A DNA stretch of 64,000 nucleotides from Thermosulfurimonas marina (GTDB lineage Bacteria > Desulfobacterota > Thermodesulfobacteria > Thermodesulfobacteriales > Thermodesulfobacteriaceae), in contig NZ_CP042909.1 of NCBI RefSeq assembly GCF_012317585.1, positions 930,001 through 994,000 on the forward strand, read 5' to 3'. Each line of letters opens with the position of its first letter. The stretch's first letter is position 1. Under the pieces are notes generated by a model. It saw nothing but the letters and a program-made list of their open reading frames with translations. It did not search any database and was not told where the DNA came from. Both the position numbers and the translations under genes were made by a program. Shown here piece after piece: positions 46,804-54,253 of this stretch.

Positions 46804-47354
46804 AAAGACCCGTGGTCTTTCTTGATCGGGACGGAACGGTGAACGAGGAAGTGGGCTATCTCAATCATCTCTCCCGTCTCCGCCTCCTCCCGGGGGCGGC
46901 CCAGGCTATAAGACTTCTCCGAGAGGCCGGTTTTGCGGTGGTGATTTTGACCAACCAGAGCGGCCCGGCTCGGGGGTATTTCCCCGAGGCCCTGGTCCAC
47001 GAGGTCCATGCGGAGTTGCGCCGTCGTCTGGCCGCCGAGGGGGCCGAACTGGACGGCCTTTACGTCTGTCTCCATCACCCCGAGGCCGGCTGCCCCTGTC
47101 GCAAGCCCCGGCCGGGTCTGGCCCTGAGGGCGGCCGAAGAACTGGATCTGGACCTTTCCCGGGCCTTTGTGGTGGGGGACCGCTGGGTGGACCTGGCCCT
47201 GGCTAGAAATATCGGGGCCCGGGGAGTGCTGGTCCTTACGGGATATGGGCGCGGGGAGCTGGAATATGTGCTTCCGCAGAAGGGGCTTGAGCCGGATCTG
47301 GTGGCCGAAGACCTCCTTTCCGCGGCCCGCCTAATCCTCTCCCGTCGGGCCTAA
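46800..47354 (+). CDS. gmhB: D-glycero-beta-D-manno-heptose-1,7-bisphosphate 7-phosphatase
   Basis: HAD-family phosphatase of ADP-heptose synthesis. FLDRDGTVNEE (nucleophile Asp), VVILTNQSG, the zinc-loop HHPEAGCPC and KPRPG, and VVGDRWVDLALARN. ATG 46800 overlaps the waaF stop as ATGA. 184 residues. Its 3' end overlaps the convergent histidine-kinase gene by 24 bases. Confidence 0.93.
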   Translation: MKRPVVFLDRDGTVNEEVGYLNHLSRLRLLPGAAQAIRLLREAGFAVVILTNQSGPARGYFPEALVHEVHAELRRRLAAEGAELDGLYVCLHHPEAGCPCRKPRPGLALRAAEELDLDLSRAFVVGDRWVDLALARNIGARGVLVLTGYGRGELEYVLPQKGLEPDLVAEDLLSAARLILSRRA

Positions 47355-49976
47355 GACTTCGGCCATTACCCGTAGAAGGTCCTGGGCGGAAAAGGGCTTC
47401 ACCATCGCCCCGTCGAAGCCGAAGTCCCGAAAGTTAGAAAGCACCGGATCCTGCGAATAACCGCTCATGACGATGGCTTTTACCTCCGGGTCCCGCCGAC
47501 GCATCTCCGGAAGGACCTCCTTGCCTCCAAGGCCTCCGGGGACGGTGAGGTCCAGGAGGACCACTTCAAAGGGCCGGCCCGCCGAAAGGGCTTCCTCGAA
47601 GGCCTTGAGGGCCTCCCCGCCTTCGGAGGCGGTCTCCACCTCGAAGCCCTGAAGACGCAGGAGTTCGGCCACGGTCTCCCGCACTCCCTCCTCATCGTCC
47701 AGGACCAGGACTCGGGCTCGCCGGGGGATGGCCGGTCTTGGGCGTTCTTCGGCCGGAAGAACCTGGCCTTCGGCGGCGGGAAGATAGATCCGGAAAAGGG
47801 CCCCGCCCTCGGGGGCGTTTTCCGCCAGGATGCGCCCCCCGTGGGCCTCAATCACCCGGCGACAGGTGAAAAGCCCCAGCCCCGAGCCCCCGGGCTTGGT
47901 GGTGAAAAAGGGCTCAAAGATCCGGGGGAGATCTTCCTCCGGGATCCCCGGGCCGGTGTCCCGAATCTCAAGAGCCACGTAAGGGCCCGGGGGAAGTCCC
48001 GAGGGGTCTCCGGGAGGAAGCTCCACCTTCCGGGCCCGCAAAAAAATACGGCCCCACTCTCCCATAGCCTGGCGGGCGTTGAGAAGGAGGTTGTGGAGAC
48101 AGATGGCCATCTGTTCTAGGTCCATCTCCACCGGGGGAAGATCTGGCTCTAGGTTGAGCTCCGCCTGGACCCCGGAGCCGGCCAGCCCGAAGGCCAGGGC
48201 CTCCCGGATCACCTCCTCCAACCGGGCCAGCCTCTTTACCGGGCCCCCGCCTTTGGTGTAGGTGAGAAGTTCCCGGGTAAGGGTGCGGGCCGAAAGACAG
48301 GCCTTCTCCGCCCGCTCGGCCACTTCCTGGATCTCCGGATCGGAGACCCGGAGACGGAGCACATCGAGATAGCCCATAATGGTGGCCAGGAGATTGTTGA
48401 AGTCGTGGGCCAGCCCGGCAGCCAGAAGGCTCAGGACCTCAAGCTGGGAAGCCCTTCGGGCCTCTTCTTCCAGGCGCTTTCGCAGGGAAATATCCCTCAA
48501 GATGACTACCGTGCCCAGGATCTGGCTCCCTTCTCCATGGACCGGGGCCGCGGTCCCCTCCACCACCCGTTCCTCTCCCTGGGGAAGCCTCAGCCGGGCC
48601 TCCGCGATCTCCACTAGGCGGTCTTCTTGCAGCAAAAGAAGAGCCTCCCCACAGGGCCTCCCATCTATTTCCAGAGAAAGGGCCTCACAGAAGGATCTTC
48701 CCACCAGCTCTTTCGAGCGCCGACCCAAAAGCTTTTCGGCCGCGGGATTCACCAGGGTGATTCGTCCCCAGGTGTCGGTGACGATGACCGCCTCTCCCAG
48801 GGAGCGCAGAATGACCGCCAGGCGCTCCCGCTCCTCCCGCAGGGTTTCGGCCAGGGCCTCCAGGTTGGCCGTGCGCTCGGCCACCATCTCTTCTAGGTGA
48901 TGGCGATATTCGTCTAAACTTCGGTTGAGCTTAGTTAGTCGCCGATTGAGATAGAAAATATAGAGGGTTAAAAAAAGCCCGATGAGGGAAATCAGGGTGT
49001 AGAGGAAAATGATGTGCAGGTAGCGCTTGCGGGCCTCTTTCAGGGCCCGGGCCCGAACCTCGGCGTAGGGGCCAAGCCCCAATTCCTTGAAGGCCTCGTG
49101 GACCGGCTGGTAATTGAGCGGAAGGGTCCAGGCGGCCTCCGCGGCCCGGGCGACCGGAGAATCTTTGGGGAGGGCCAGGAGGGCGGCGGCCAGGGTCTCG
49201 GCCTTTTCGTCCGCAAGCCGGGGGGTGCGGGCCAGGGGCCATTCCGGATAAAGTTCCGTGCTCACCAGGAAGGCAAACCCTGGATGTTTTACCGGATGAA
49301 GCACCCGAAAATCCGCAAGCCGAATCCGTCCCTCGGCGGCCATGCTCTCCAGGGTATCGGTGCGCACACAGCCCGCATCCACCTCTCCCCGGAGGACGGC
49401 CAGGACTACCGCGTCGTGGGTTCCGTAAAAGCGCACGGTGTAGTCCTTCCCCCGTCGCAGCCCCGCCCGCCGCAGGAGGCGCCACTGCATGATCCAGCCC
49501 CCAAAAGATTCCGGATCCACGGCCCCGATTAGGGCCCCTTTTGCCGGAGGGTGTCTCTGGTGCCGGAGGTCCTTGAGGGAGCGAATATCCCGGCGGTCGG
49601 CCCGGGTAAAAAGGACTCCTCCGAAGCGCGAATAGACCTGTCCTAGCTTTAGGTTCTTGAGAGTCACCAGAGGCGTAACCCCGCAGCAGGACTCAAAGAG
49701 GACATACATCCCGGAATTGGCCAGAACGAGATCCACCTTCTGCCCTTCCACGGCCTCTTCGAGTTCGCGGAAGGGCAGGGGGAGGAGCTTTATCTTAAGG
49801 CCGGTGCGCCTTTCGAGATAGTCCACCAGGGGTTGCCAGCGCCTGCGGGCGATCTCCGGCCCCCTTTTGGCCAGCACCGCAAAGACCACTTCCTGATTCG
49901 AGGCGGCCGGGGTCAGAGTCGGCAGGGCCGAAGAGAAAAAGACCGCAAGAAGGACCAAACGCACCAGAAGAAACAT
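47331..49976 (-). CDS. Hybrid sensor histidine kinase with PhnD-like periplasmic sensor domain
   Basis: 881 residues. A signal sequence is followed by a periplasmic phosphonate-binding-like domain (about 28-305; VVFAVLAKRGPEIARRRWQP, DLVLANSGMYVL), as in TtrS-type sensors. Then a transmembrane helix (about 321-344), coiled coil, PAS domain (about 388-500), HisKA with H525 (GLAHDFNNLLATIMGY), HATPase (IRDTGPGIPEEDLPRIFEPFFTT, GSGLGLF) and a C-terminal receiver (VLVLDDEEG, LLDLTVPG, VKPFS). ATG 49976 chosen over the GTG just before. The ligand could be an oxyanion or sulfur compound. No separate output regulator is adjacent. Confidence 0.88.
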   Translation of the reverse strand: MFLLVRLVLLAVFFSSALPTLTPAASNQEVVFAVLAKRGPEIARRRWQPLVDYLERRTGLKIKLLPLPFRELEEAVEGQKVDLVLANSGMYVLFESCCGVTPLVTLKNLKLGQVYSRFGGVLFTRADRRDIRSLKDLRHQRHPPAKGALIGAVDPESFGGWIMQWRLLRRAGLRRGKDYTVRFYGTHDAVVLAVLRGEVDAGCVRTDTLESMAAEGRIRLADFRVLHPVKHPGFAFLVSTELYPEWPLARTPRLADEKAETLAAALLALPKDSPVARAAEAAWTLPLNYQPVHEAFKELGLGPYAEVRARALKEARKRYLHIIFLYTLISLIGLFLTLYIFYLNRRLTKLNRSLDEYRHHLEEMVAERTANLEALAETLREERERLAVILRSLGEAVIVTDTWGRITLVNPAAEKLLGRRSKELVGRSFCEALSLEIDGRPCGEALLLLQEDRLVEIAEARLRLPQGEERVVEGTAAPVHGEGSQILGTVVILRDISLRKRLEEEARRASQLEVLSLLAAGLAHDFNNLLATIMGYLDVLRLRVSDPEIQEVAERAEKACLSARTLTRELLTYTKGGGPVKRLARLEEVIREALAFGLAGSGVQAELNLEPDLPPVEMDLEQMAICLHNLLLNARQAMGEWGRIFLRARKVELPPGDPSGLPPGPYVALEIRDTGPGIPEEDLPRIFEPFFTTKPGGSGLGLFTCRRVIEAHGGRILAENAPEGGALFRIYLPAAEGQVLPAEERPRPAIPRRARVLVLDDEEGVRETVAELLRLQGFEVETASEGGEALKAFEEALSAGRPFEVVLLDLTVPGGLGGKEVLPEMRRRDPEVKAIVMSGYSQDPVLSNFRDFGFDGAMVKPFSAQDLLRVMAEVLGPTGED

Positions 49977-50010
49977 CACCTTTAAGGTTAATAAAATTTC
50001 GGATCGAGGG

Positions 50011-51441
50011 CTAGCCTTTGAGGCAGCCCAGGGGAAGGAGGCGGGCCACTTTGCGGGTGAGACCGGCCCCGCAAGCGGCCTCGATCACCCGGTCCACGTC
50101 TTTGTAGGCCTCCGGGGCCTCCTCGGCCACTCCCCGTTTGCTCCGGGCCCGAACCACGATGCCCCTTTTCCGGAGAGTTTCAATAATGTGTTCGGCCCGA
50201 AAGCTTTTCAGGGCCTGGTGGCGGCTCATGCTACGGCCAGCTCCGTGACAGGCACTGCCGAAGGCCTTGCGTTCTCCCTCCTCGGTGCCCACCAGGATGT
50301 AAGAGGCCGTGCCCATGGAACCTCCGATGATTACCGGCTGGCCTACGGCCCGATAGCGCTCCGGAAGTTCCGGCCGGCCCGGCCCCCAGGCCCGGGTGGC
50401 CCCCTTCCGATGGACAAAAAGTCGCCGCTTGCGGCCTTCCACCTCGTGCCACTCCACCTTACAGGTATTGTGACTGATGTCGTAAAGGAGGCTTACCCGG
50501 GCCTCTTTGAAAAGCGCGGTCACCACCTCCCGGACCAGGTGGGTGATCACCTGGCGGTTGGCCAAGGCACAGTTTACTCCGCAGACCATGGCCTTGAAAT
50601 AGCGTTCTCCCTCCGGGGAATTTATGGGCGCACAGACCAGCTCCTTTTCCCGGATGGGGATTCCGTATTTGCGCGCGGCCTTGGCCAGTACCGGAAGGTA
50701 ATCTGTGGCGATCTGGTGCCCCAGGGCCCGGGAGCCGCAGTGGATGGTGATCACCACGTCGTCTTCTTCCAGCCCGAAGGCCTCCGCGGCCCGGCGATCG
50801 TAGATCTCGGCCACATACTGGACCTCAAGGTAGTGGTTGCCCGAGCCCAGGGTGCCCACCTGACGGTGCTGCCTCTTTTTGGCCTCCAGAGACACGCAGT
50901 CCGGATCGCCCCCCGGCATGCAGCCCCGTTCTTCAATGTATTCCAGATCCTCGGGTTCCCCATAGCCCCGCTCCACCGCCCAGCGGGCCCCGCCCACCAG
51001 GACCTCGTCGAGCTGCTTGGGAGAGAGCCGGATCTCTCCCTCGGAGCCCACCCCGGCCGGCACGGTCTCGTAAAGCTCATCCATAAGGCGCTCGATCTGG
51101 GGCAACACCTCCTCCCGCTTGAGCCCGGTGCGCAGGGTGCGCACTCCGCAGGAGATGTCGTAGCCTACCCCACCTACGGAGATGATTCCTCCCTCCTCCG
51201 GATCAAAGGCCGCCACCCCTCCGATGGGAAATCCGTAGCCCCAATGGGCATCGGGCATGGCGATGGAGGCCCGCACGATCCCCGGAAGGGTGGCCACATT
51301 GGTCACCTGCTCATAGACCTTTTCGTCCATTTCCTCAAGGAGCCTCTGGCTGGCAAAGATCTTCCCCGGCACCCGCATTTCCCCCTGCCGGGGGATCTCC
51401 CACTCGTAATCGTTTATCTTGACCAGCTTTTTGAGTTCCAT
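50011..51441 (-). CDS. rtcB: RNA-splicing ligase RtcB
   Basis: GTP- and Mn-dependent RNA ligase joining 2',3'-cyclic phosphate or 3'-phosphate ends to 5'-OH ends. Metal-binding residues in GVGYDISCGVRTLRT, GSGNHYLEVQ, HCGSRALGHQ and DISHNTCKVE, with the guanylylated histidine region ACHGAGRSMSRHQA. 476 residues, full length. No archease gene in the window. Confidence 0.95.
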   Translation of the reverse strand: MELKKLVKINDYEWEIPRQGEMRVPGKIFASQRLLEEMDEKVYEQVTNVATLPGIVRASIAMPDAHWGYGFPIGGVAAFDPEEGGIISVGGVGYDISCGVRTLRTGLKREEVLPQIERLMDELYETVPAGVGSEGEIRLSPKQLDEVLVGGARWAVERGYGEPEDLEYIEERGCMPGGDPDCVSLEAKKRQHRQVGTLGSGNHYLEVQYVAEIYDRRAAEAFGLEEDDVVITIHCGSRALGHQIATDYLPVLAKAARKYGIPIREKELVCAPINSPEGERYFKAMVCGVNCALANRQVITHLVREVVTALFKEARVSLLYDISHNTCKVEWHEVEGRKRRLFVHRKGATRAWGPGRPELPERYRAVGQPVIIGGSMGTASYILVGTEEGERKAFGSACHGAGRSMSRHQALKSFRAEHIIETLRKRGIVVRARSKRGVAEEAPEAYKDVDRVIEAACGAGLTRKVARLLPLGCLKG

Positions 51442-51488
51442 GAGATACTCCTCGGGAGGGATTCCGTTTTATAAACGTAAGTTCGCTT

Positions 51489-53459
51489 TTAGCCCGGGTA
51501 AAGGTGGAGGTTGCCGTGGCCATCGGCGGCGCAGAGAAAGCCCGGGGGGACGAAGACCGTGGCGTAGTCCCCCACCACTAGGGCCGGTCCGGAAAATTCG
51601 GCCTCTTGCGGGAGGTCCTCCCAGAGATAGACCGGGGCGGGCCTGCGCTCTTCCGGGCTCAGAAGGAGGAGCGTTTTTTCTGCCGGCTGAAGGGCCCGAC
51701 CGCCTTTAAAGGGAGGCCAGACCGGCGGCGGGCGCCTTACGGTGACCGTCACCCGCACCGCGGTGGCCTCCAGAGTCCGGTCCCCCAGATGGAAGCCGTA
51801 AAGCCTTTCGTGTTCTCGCCGAAAGGCCTCCTGAAAGTCGGTCCCGAAGGGGATGGTGAGCTCAAAGGCCTGTCCCGCATAGCGTAGATCTACGCTTTCG
51901 GAAACCGCGAGATCTCTTTCCGCAAAGCCCAGAGACTTTACCGCCGAAAGAGCTTTTTTCCGCAGGGCCGCCATTTTTCTTTGGAGGAATTCGTAGGAGG
52001 CGGGATCGCGTCCGGGCCGGACTCCGGCGGCGAAGTCGAAACGCGGCTCCGCCACGAGGATTCCCAGGGCGGAAAGCACCCCGGAAAGCCGTGGCACTAG
52101 CACCCGGGAGATCCCTAGCCGCGCCGCGAGTTCCGCGGCCTGGAGGGCCCCGGCCCCTCCGAAGGCCACCAAAACAAACTCCCTAGGGTCATACCCCCGC
52201 TCCAGGGAAACCTTGCGCAGGGCGGCCTCCATGTTCGTGGCGGCAATTTCCAGAATAGAAAGGGCCAGGGTTTCTGGAGAAAGGCCCTTGAGATGGGCCA
52301 TCTCCGCCAAAGCTCGGGCCGCAAGCTCCGGACGCAGGACCATCCGGCCCCCCAGAAAACGATGGGGAAGGAGGCGTCCGACAAAGAGGTGGGCGTCGGT
52401 GACCGTAGGCTGACGCCCCCCACGCCCATAGCAGACCGGCCCGGGATCGGCCCCAGCGCTCTGGGGGCCCACCCTCAGGGCCCCACCGGGATCAAACCAG
52501 GCCAACGACCCCCCTCCAGCCCCAATGGTGTGGATGTCGATCAAGGGCAGGGCCACCGGATGCCCCTCGATTTCGTACTCCCGGGTATAGGTGGGGGCCC
52601 CGTCGCAAAGGGCCACATCGGTGGAAGTGCCCCCCATATCCAGGGTGATGATCCTCTTAAAGCCCTGGGCCCGGGCCACGGCCAGGGCCCCCAGCACGCC
52701 GCCCGCGGGGCCGGAAAGAAGGGTCATTACCGCCCGCCCTTCCACCTCTTCGACCGGAAGGAGCCCTCCGCTCGACTGCATGATGAAGATCCGGGCCCCG
52801 GGGAGGGCCTTGCCCAGCCTGCGGACATAGCGCCCCACTACCGGGGCCAGATAGGCGTTGAGCAGGGTGGTGGAAGTGCGTTCGAACTCCCGAAATTCCG
52901 GACGGATCTCCGAAGAAAGGGAGAGATGGATTCCCAGGTCGGCCAGGGCCTTGGCCAAACGGCGTTCGTGCTCGGGAAAGGCGTAGGCGTGAAGGAGGGA
53001 GATGGCCAGGGCCTCGGGTCGCTTTTGCTTTACCCAGAGACGCACCCGCGCGATTTCTTCTTCGGAAAGGGGAAGCTCTACGGTTCCGTCGGCCCGCACC
53101 CGCTCTCGCACCCCCAGGACCAGACTGCGGGCCACTACCGGAGGCGGCTTCTGGACCAAAAAGTTGTAAAGTTCCGGACGGGCCTGGCGCCCGATGAAGA
53201 TTACGTCCTCAAATCCGCGGGTGGTCAACAAGGCCACCCGGGCCCCTCGACGGGTGAGAAAGGCGTTGGTTCCTACGGTGGTTCCGTGAAGGACCTCTTC
53301 GGGAGGGCGTCCGGTGCGCGAGGAAAGGACCCGCAGACCCTCCAGGATGGCTCGGGCAGGATCCTCGGGGGTGGAGGGGACCTTGTAGGTGAGAAGTTGC
53401 CCCTCGACCTCGGCCACGAAATCGGTAAAGGTCCCTCCGGTATCTACGGCAACGCGCAC
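51489..53459 (-). CDS. Hydantoinase/oxoprolinase subunit A family protein
   Basis: 656-residue ATP-dependent hydrolase subunit of the HyuA/5-oxoprolinase/acetone-carboxylase group. N-terminal VAVDTGGTFTDFVAEVEG, the ASKHA-type DMGGTSTDVALCDG and GGAGALQAAELA motifs. A GTG start four bases after the 34-residue peptide gene. The usual B subunit (HyuB) is not in the window, so the reaction is uncertain. Confidence 0.88.
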   Translation of the reverse strand: MRVAVDTGGTFTDFVAEVEGQLLTYKVPSTPEDPARAILEGLRVLSSRTGRPPEEVLHGTTVGTNAFLTRRGARVALLTTRGFEDVIFIGRQARPELYNFLVQKPPPVVARSLVLGVRERVRADGTVELPLSEEEIARVRLWVKQKRPEALAISLLHAYAFPEHERRLAKALADLGIHLSLSSEIRPEFREFERTSTTLLNAYLAPVVGRYVRRLGKALPGARIFIMQSSGGLLPVEEVEGRAVMTLLSGPAGGVLGALAVARAQGFKRIITLDMGGTSTDVALCDGAPTYTREYEIEGHPVALPLIDIHTIGAGGGSLAWFDPGGALRVGPQSAGADPGPVCYGRGGRQPTVTDAHLFVGRLLPHRFLGGRMVLRPELAARALAEMAHLKGLSPETLALSILEIAATNMEAALRKVSLERGYDPREFVLVAFGGAGALQAAELAARLGISRVLVPRLSGVLSALGILVAEPRFDFAAGVRPGRDPASYEFLQRKMAALRKKALSAVKSLGFAERDLAVSESVDLRYAGQAFELTIPFGTDFQEAFRREHERLYGFHLGDRTLEATAVRVTVTVRRPPPVWPPFKGGRALQPAEKTLLLLSPEERRPAPVYLWEDLPQEAEFSGPALVVGDYATVFVPPGFLCAADGHGNLHLYPG

Positions 53460-53461
53460 TT

Positions 53462-53566
53462 TCAGCTCACGGAGACCTTCTTCCGGCGTTGGTCAAATTT
53501 GATGAGGAGGTAGGCCTCAAGACCCAGAAGCAAGACACCTAAAAGTAAAATTAATCCTACTTCCAC
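53462..53566 (-). CDS. 34-residue single-span membrane peptide, copy 2
   Basis: GTG 53566, one base after the stop of the two-helix gene and preceded by GGAGGGG. The product is MEVGLILLLGVLLLGLEAYL followed by LIKFDQRRKKVSVS: one membrane helix and a basic tail, the same length (34) and layout as the peptide at 39021-39125. Two occurrences behind related two-helix genes make chance unlikely. Function unknown. Confidence 0.6.
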   Translation of the reverse strand: MEVGLILLLGVLLLGLEAYLLIKFDQRRKKVSVS

Positions 53567-53567
53567 C

Positions 53568-53759
53568 TTACCCCTCCTCGGGATAAATGAGCCAGCCTAA
53601 GAAGAAGGCTACCAATCCTACAGCTAGAATAAATCCTAGCAACTCTATCGTCAATTGTTCGGAGAGAACGGCTCCTATGACTCCGGCTCCAAAACTGTAT
53701 TTAGAAACATCGAAAAATACCCGAGCGGCCTCTTTGCGTTTTTCCTGAAAGCTGGTCAT
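53568..53759 (-). CDS. Two-helix small membrane protein, copy 2 (DUF6722-like)
   Basis: 63 residues: charged N-terminus (QEKRKEAARV), FFDVSKYSFGAGVIGAVL, then a second helix ELLGFILAVGLVAFFLGWLI and acidic end PEEG. Related to the protein at 38836-39021, sharing the F-x-D-x-[AS]-K-x-[TS]-F core. More AT-rich than surrounding genes. It begins right at the yfcE stop and is followed by the 34-residue peptide. Confidence 0.7.
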   Translation of the reverse strand: MTSFQEKRKEAARVFFDVSKYSFGAGVIGAVLSEQLTIELLGFILAVGLVAFFLGWLIYPEEG

Positions 53760-54253
53760 CAGTCGGCCAAAATCACCTTTTCTACTTCCCGGGTCTCCGT
53801 GTCGTAGAGGGCGAAAGTGGGCGGGCCCTCTTTGCCCAGGATCTCTCCGGGATTGATCACCAGCGCCTCTTTAATCCGAAGTACTTTATAGACATGTGTG
53901 TGCCCGCAGAGGACCAGATGGTAGTCGCCGGTGGCCGCAAGTCCCCGGGCCAGATCCGGGTAGTGGACCATGGCGATGGAAAGTCCGCCCACCTCCAGGA
54001 AGGCGAACTCCCCGTGAAAGTGGACCTGGGGGAAACGGGCCACCTGTTTTTCCAAAAGATGAGGGTCTCCCCGGTTGTTTCCCTGAATAAAATGTACCGG
54101 TCCCGGGAATTCGGCCAATACCGGGACCATGAAAGGGGAAATGAGGTCCCCGCAGTGGAAGAGCACCTCGGCCCCCGCCTTCCGGGCCTGAGCCAGGGCC
54201 TTTTTAAGGTGCGGAATGTGGTCGTGGCTATCGCTCAGGATGGCGAACTTCAT
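53759..54253 (-). CDS. YfcE/MJ0936-type metallophosphoesterase
   Basis: 164 residues with the calcineurin-like metal sites: ILSDSHDHIPHL, FHCGDLISP, QGNNRGDP and LCGHTHVYK. The GNHE/GNND asparagine is kept (GNNR), and the usual HG before the C-terminal GHTH reads VHYP. Broad-specificity phosphodiesterase by family; substrate unknown. The start overlaps the P-type ATPase gene by 26 bases. Confidence 0.9.
   Translation of the reverse strand: MKFAILSDSHDHIPHLKKALAQARKAGAEVLFHCGDLISPFMVPVLAEFPGPVHFIQGNNRGDPHLLEKQVARFPQVHFHGEFAFLEVGGLSIAMVHYPDLARGLAATGDYHLVLCGHTHVYKVLRIKEALVINPGEILGKEGPPTFALYDTETREVEKVILAD

Noticed and set aside
52293-53513. 406-codon open frame on the plus strand
   Set aside because: Antisense to hyuA; low-complexity translation.
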